14,862 bases of DNA from Prevotellaceae bacterium UBA3646 (GTDB lineage: Bacteria; Bacteroidota; Bacteroidia; Bacteroidales; Bacteroidaceae). The stretch is taken from positions 1 to 14,862 of the forward strand of contig DFKL01000110.1 of NCBI GenBank assembly GCA_002373535.1, given 5' to 3'. Numbering within the stretch: the first letter of the stretch is position 1; every line of letters starts with the position of its first letter. The notes under the pieces were generated by a model that saw nothing but the letters and a program-made list of their open reading frames with translations, was not told the origin of the DNA and did no database searches. The position numbers and the translations under genes were made by a program. Shown here piece by piece: positions 14,602 to 14,862 of this stretch.

Positions 14602-14607
14602 GAAATT

Positions 14608-14862
14608 TTAACCGATTACACGAATGTTCTTCCAATCACAATAGCCCTTGGCCACAGCATTCTTCAATGCTGCATCCAGCCCTACCTTGTTGATGACGCG
14701 CAGACCGTTTGCACTGATATTCAGGCTAATCCAGCAGTCTTCCTCGACATAGTAGAACTTTTTGGTAAACAAGTTCACGTCAAAGGTACGCTTTGTGCGG
14801 CGCTTTGAGTGAGAGACATTGTTACCAACCATGGCTCTCTTTCCGGTAATTTGACAAATCTT
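14608..14862 (-). CDS. rpmB: Large-subunit ribosomal protein bL28 (first codons outside window)
   Basis: The frame is open to the window edge and gives 84 residues, beginning KICQITGKRAMVGNNVSHS and ending GYCDWKNIRVIG. This matches bL28 of the large ribosomal subunit, and about two N-terminal residues (Met plus one) should lie just outside. The internal ATG at 14832 (MVGNNV) is not the start, because the KICQITGK segment before it is conserved. It is the first gene of the rpmB-rpmG-DUF4295 cluster, whose promoter lies beyond the window. Confidence 0.96.
   Translation of the reverse strand, partial: KICQITGKRAMVGNNVSHSKRRTKRTFDVNLFTKKFYYVEEDCWISLNISANGLRVINKVGLDAALKNAVAKGYCDWKNIRVIG

Noticed and set aside
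14539..14808. Plus-strand frame of 89 codons
   Set aside because: It is antisense to rpmG and rpmB, both of which are unmistakable.
14608..14832. Shorter bL28 starting at MVGNNV
   Set aside because: The frame continues upstream with the conserved KICQITGKRA segment to the window edge, so the ATG at 14832 is internal.

Overview
The window looks like chromosomal DNA from a member of the Bacteroidales (Bacteroidota). The evidence is the gene families (a bL28-bL33-DUF4295 cluster, catalytic and regulatory aspartate carbamoyltransferase subunits side by side, a eukaryote-like branching enzyme, a DUF6057-like membrane protein), several TAnnTTTG boxes of the kind that Bacteroidota sigma factors recognise, and A/T-rich start regions that almost all lack a Shine-Dalgarno sequence. 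I cannot name the genus. I see no tRNA, rRNA, CRISPR array, insertion sequence, integrase or phage gene. No stretch above 300 bases lacks a gene.

Layout, left to right. Positions 1-738 (minus) hold most of a secreted protein rich in Tyr, Trp, Asp and Pro, cut by the window edge. Positions 847-8646 (minus) form a tightly packed probable six-gene operon. In transcription order it encodes an exported MORN-repeat protein, glycogen branching enzyme GlgB, a five-span membrane protein, a PLP aminotransferase, a LolC/E-type (FtsX-fold) permease and the ribosomal-protein methyltransferase PrmA. Gaps are 3 to 24 nt, or negative. Positions 8761-12629 (minus) hold pyrB, pyrI and a class A penicillin-binding protein with gaps of about 24 nt. 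Positions 12630-12811 are a divergent promoter region. glyA runs on the plus strand (12812-14086) and ends at a strong hairpin. That hairpin also closes the convergent ribosomal-protein cluster rpmB-rpmG-DUF4295 (14862-14180, minus; the rpmB start lies outside the window).

How the genes fit together. Most of the window is core metabolism: pyrimidine synthesis (pyrBI), one-carbon metabolism (glyA), cell-wall synthesis (PBP1A) and translation (bL28, bL33, DUF4295, PrmA). The less ordinary part is the MORN-glgB-DUF6057 run. It pairs an exported protein made of 13 exactly equal 23-residue repeats with a branching enzyme that carries an unusual Lys/Arg/Ser/Thr/Ala-rich N-terminal tail, followed by an uncharacterised membrane protein whose start overlaps glgB. 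The clearest regulatory oddity is a canonical AGGAGG in front of rpmG, in a lineage that generally does without Shine-Dalgarno pairing. I see no convincing new defence or mobile system. Most calls rest on motif and family recognition by eye, without a database search.
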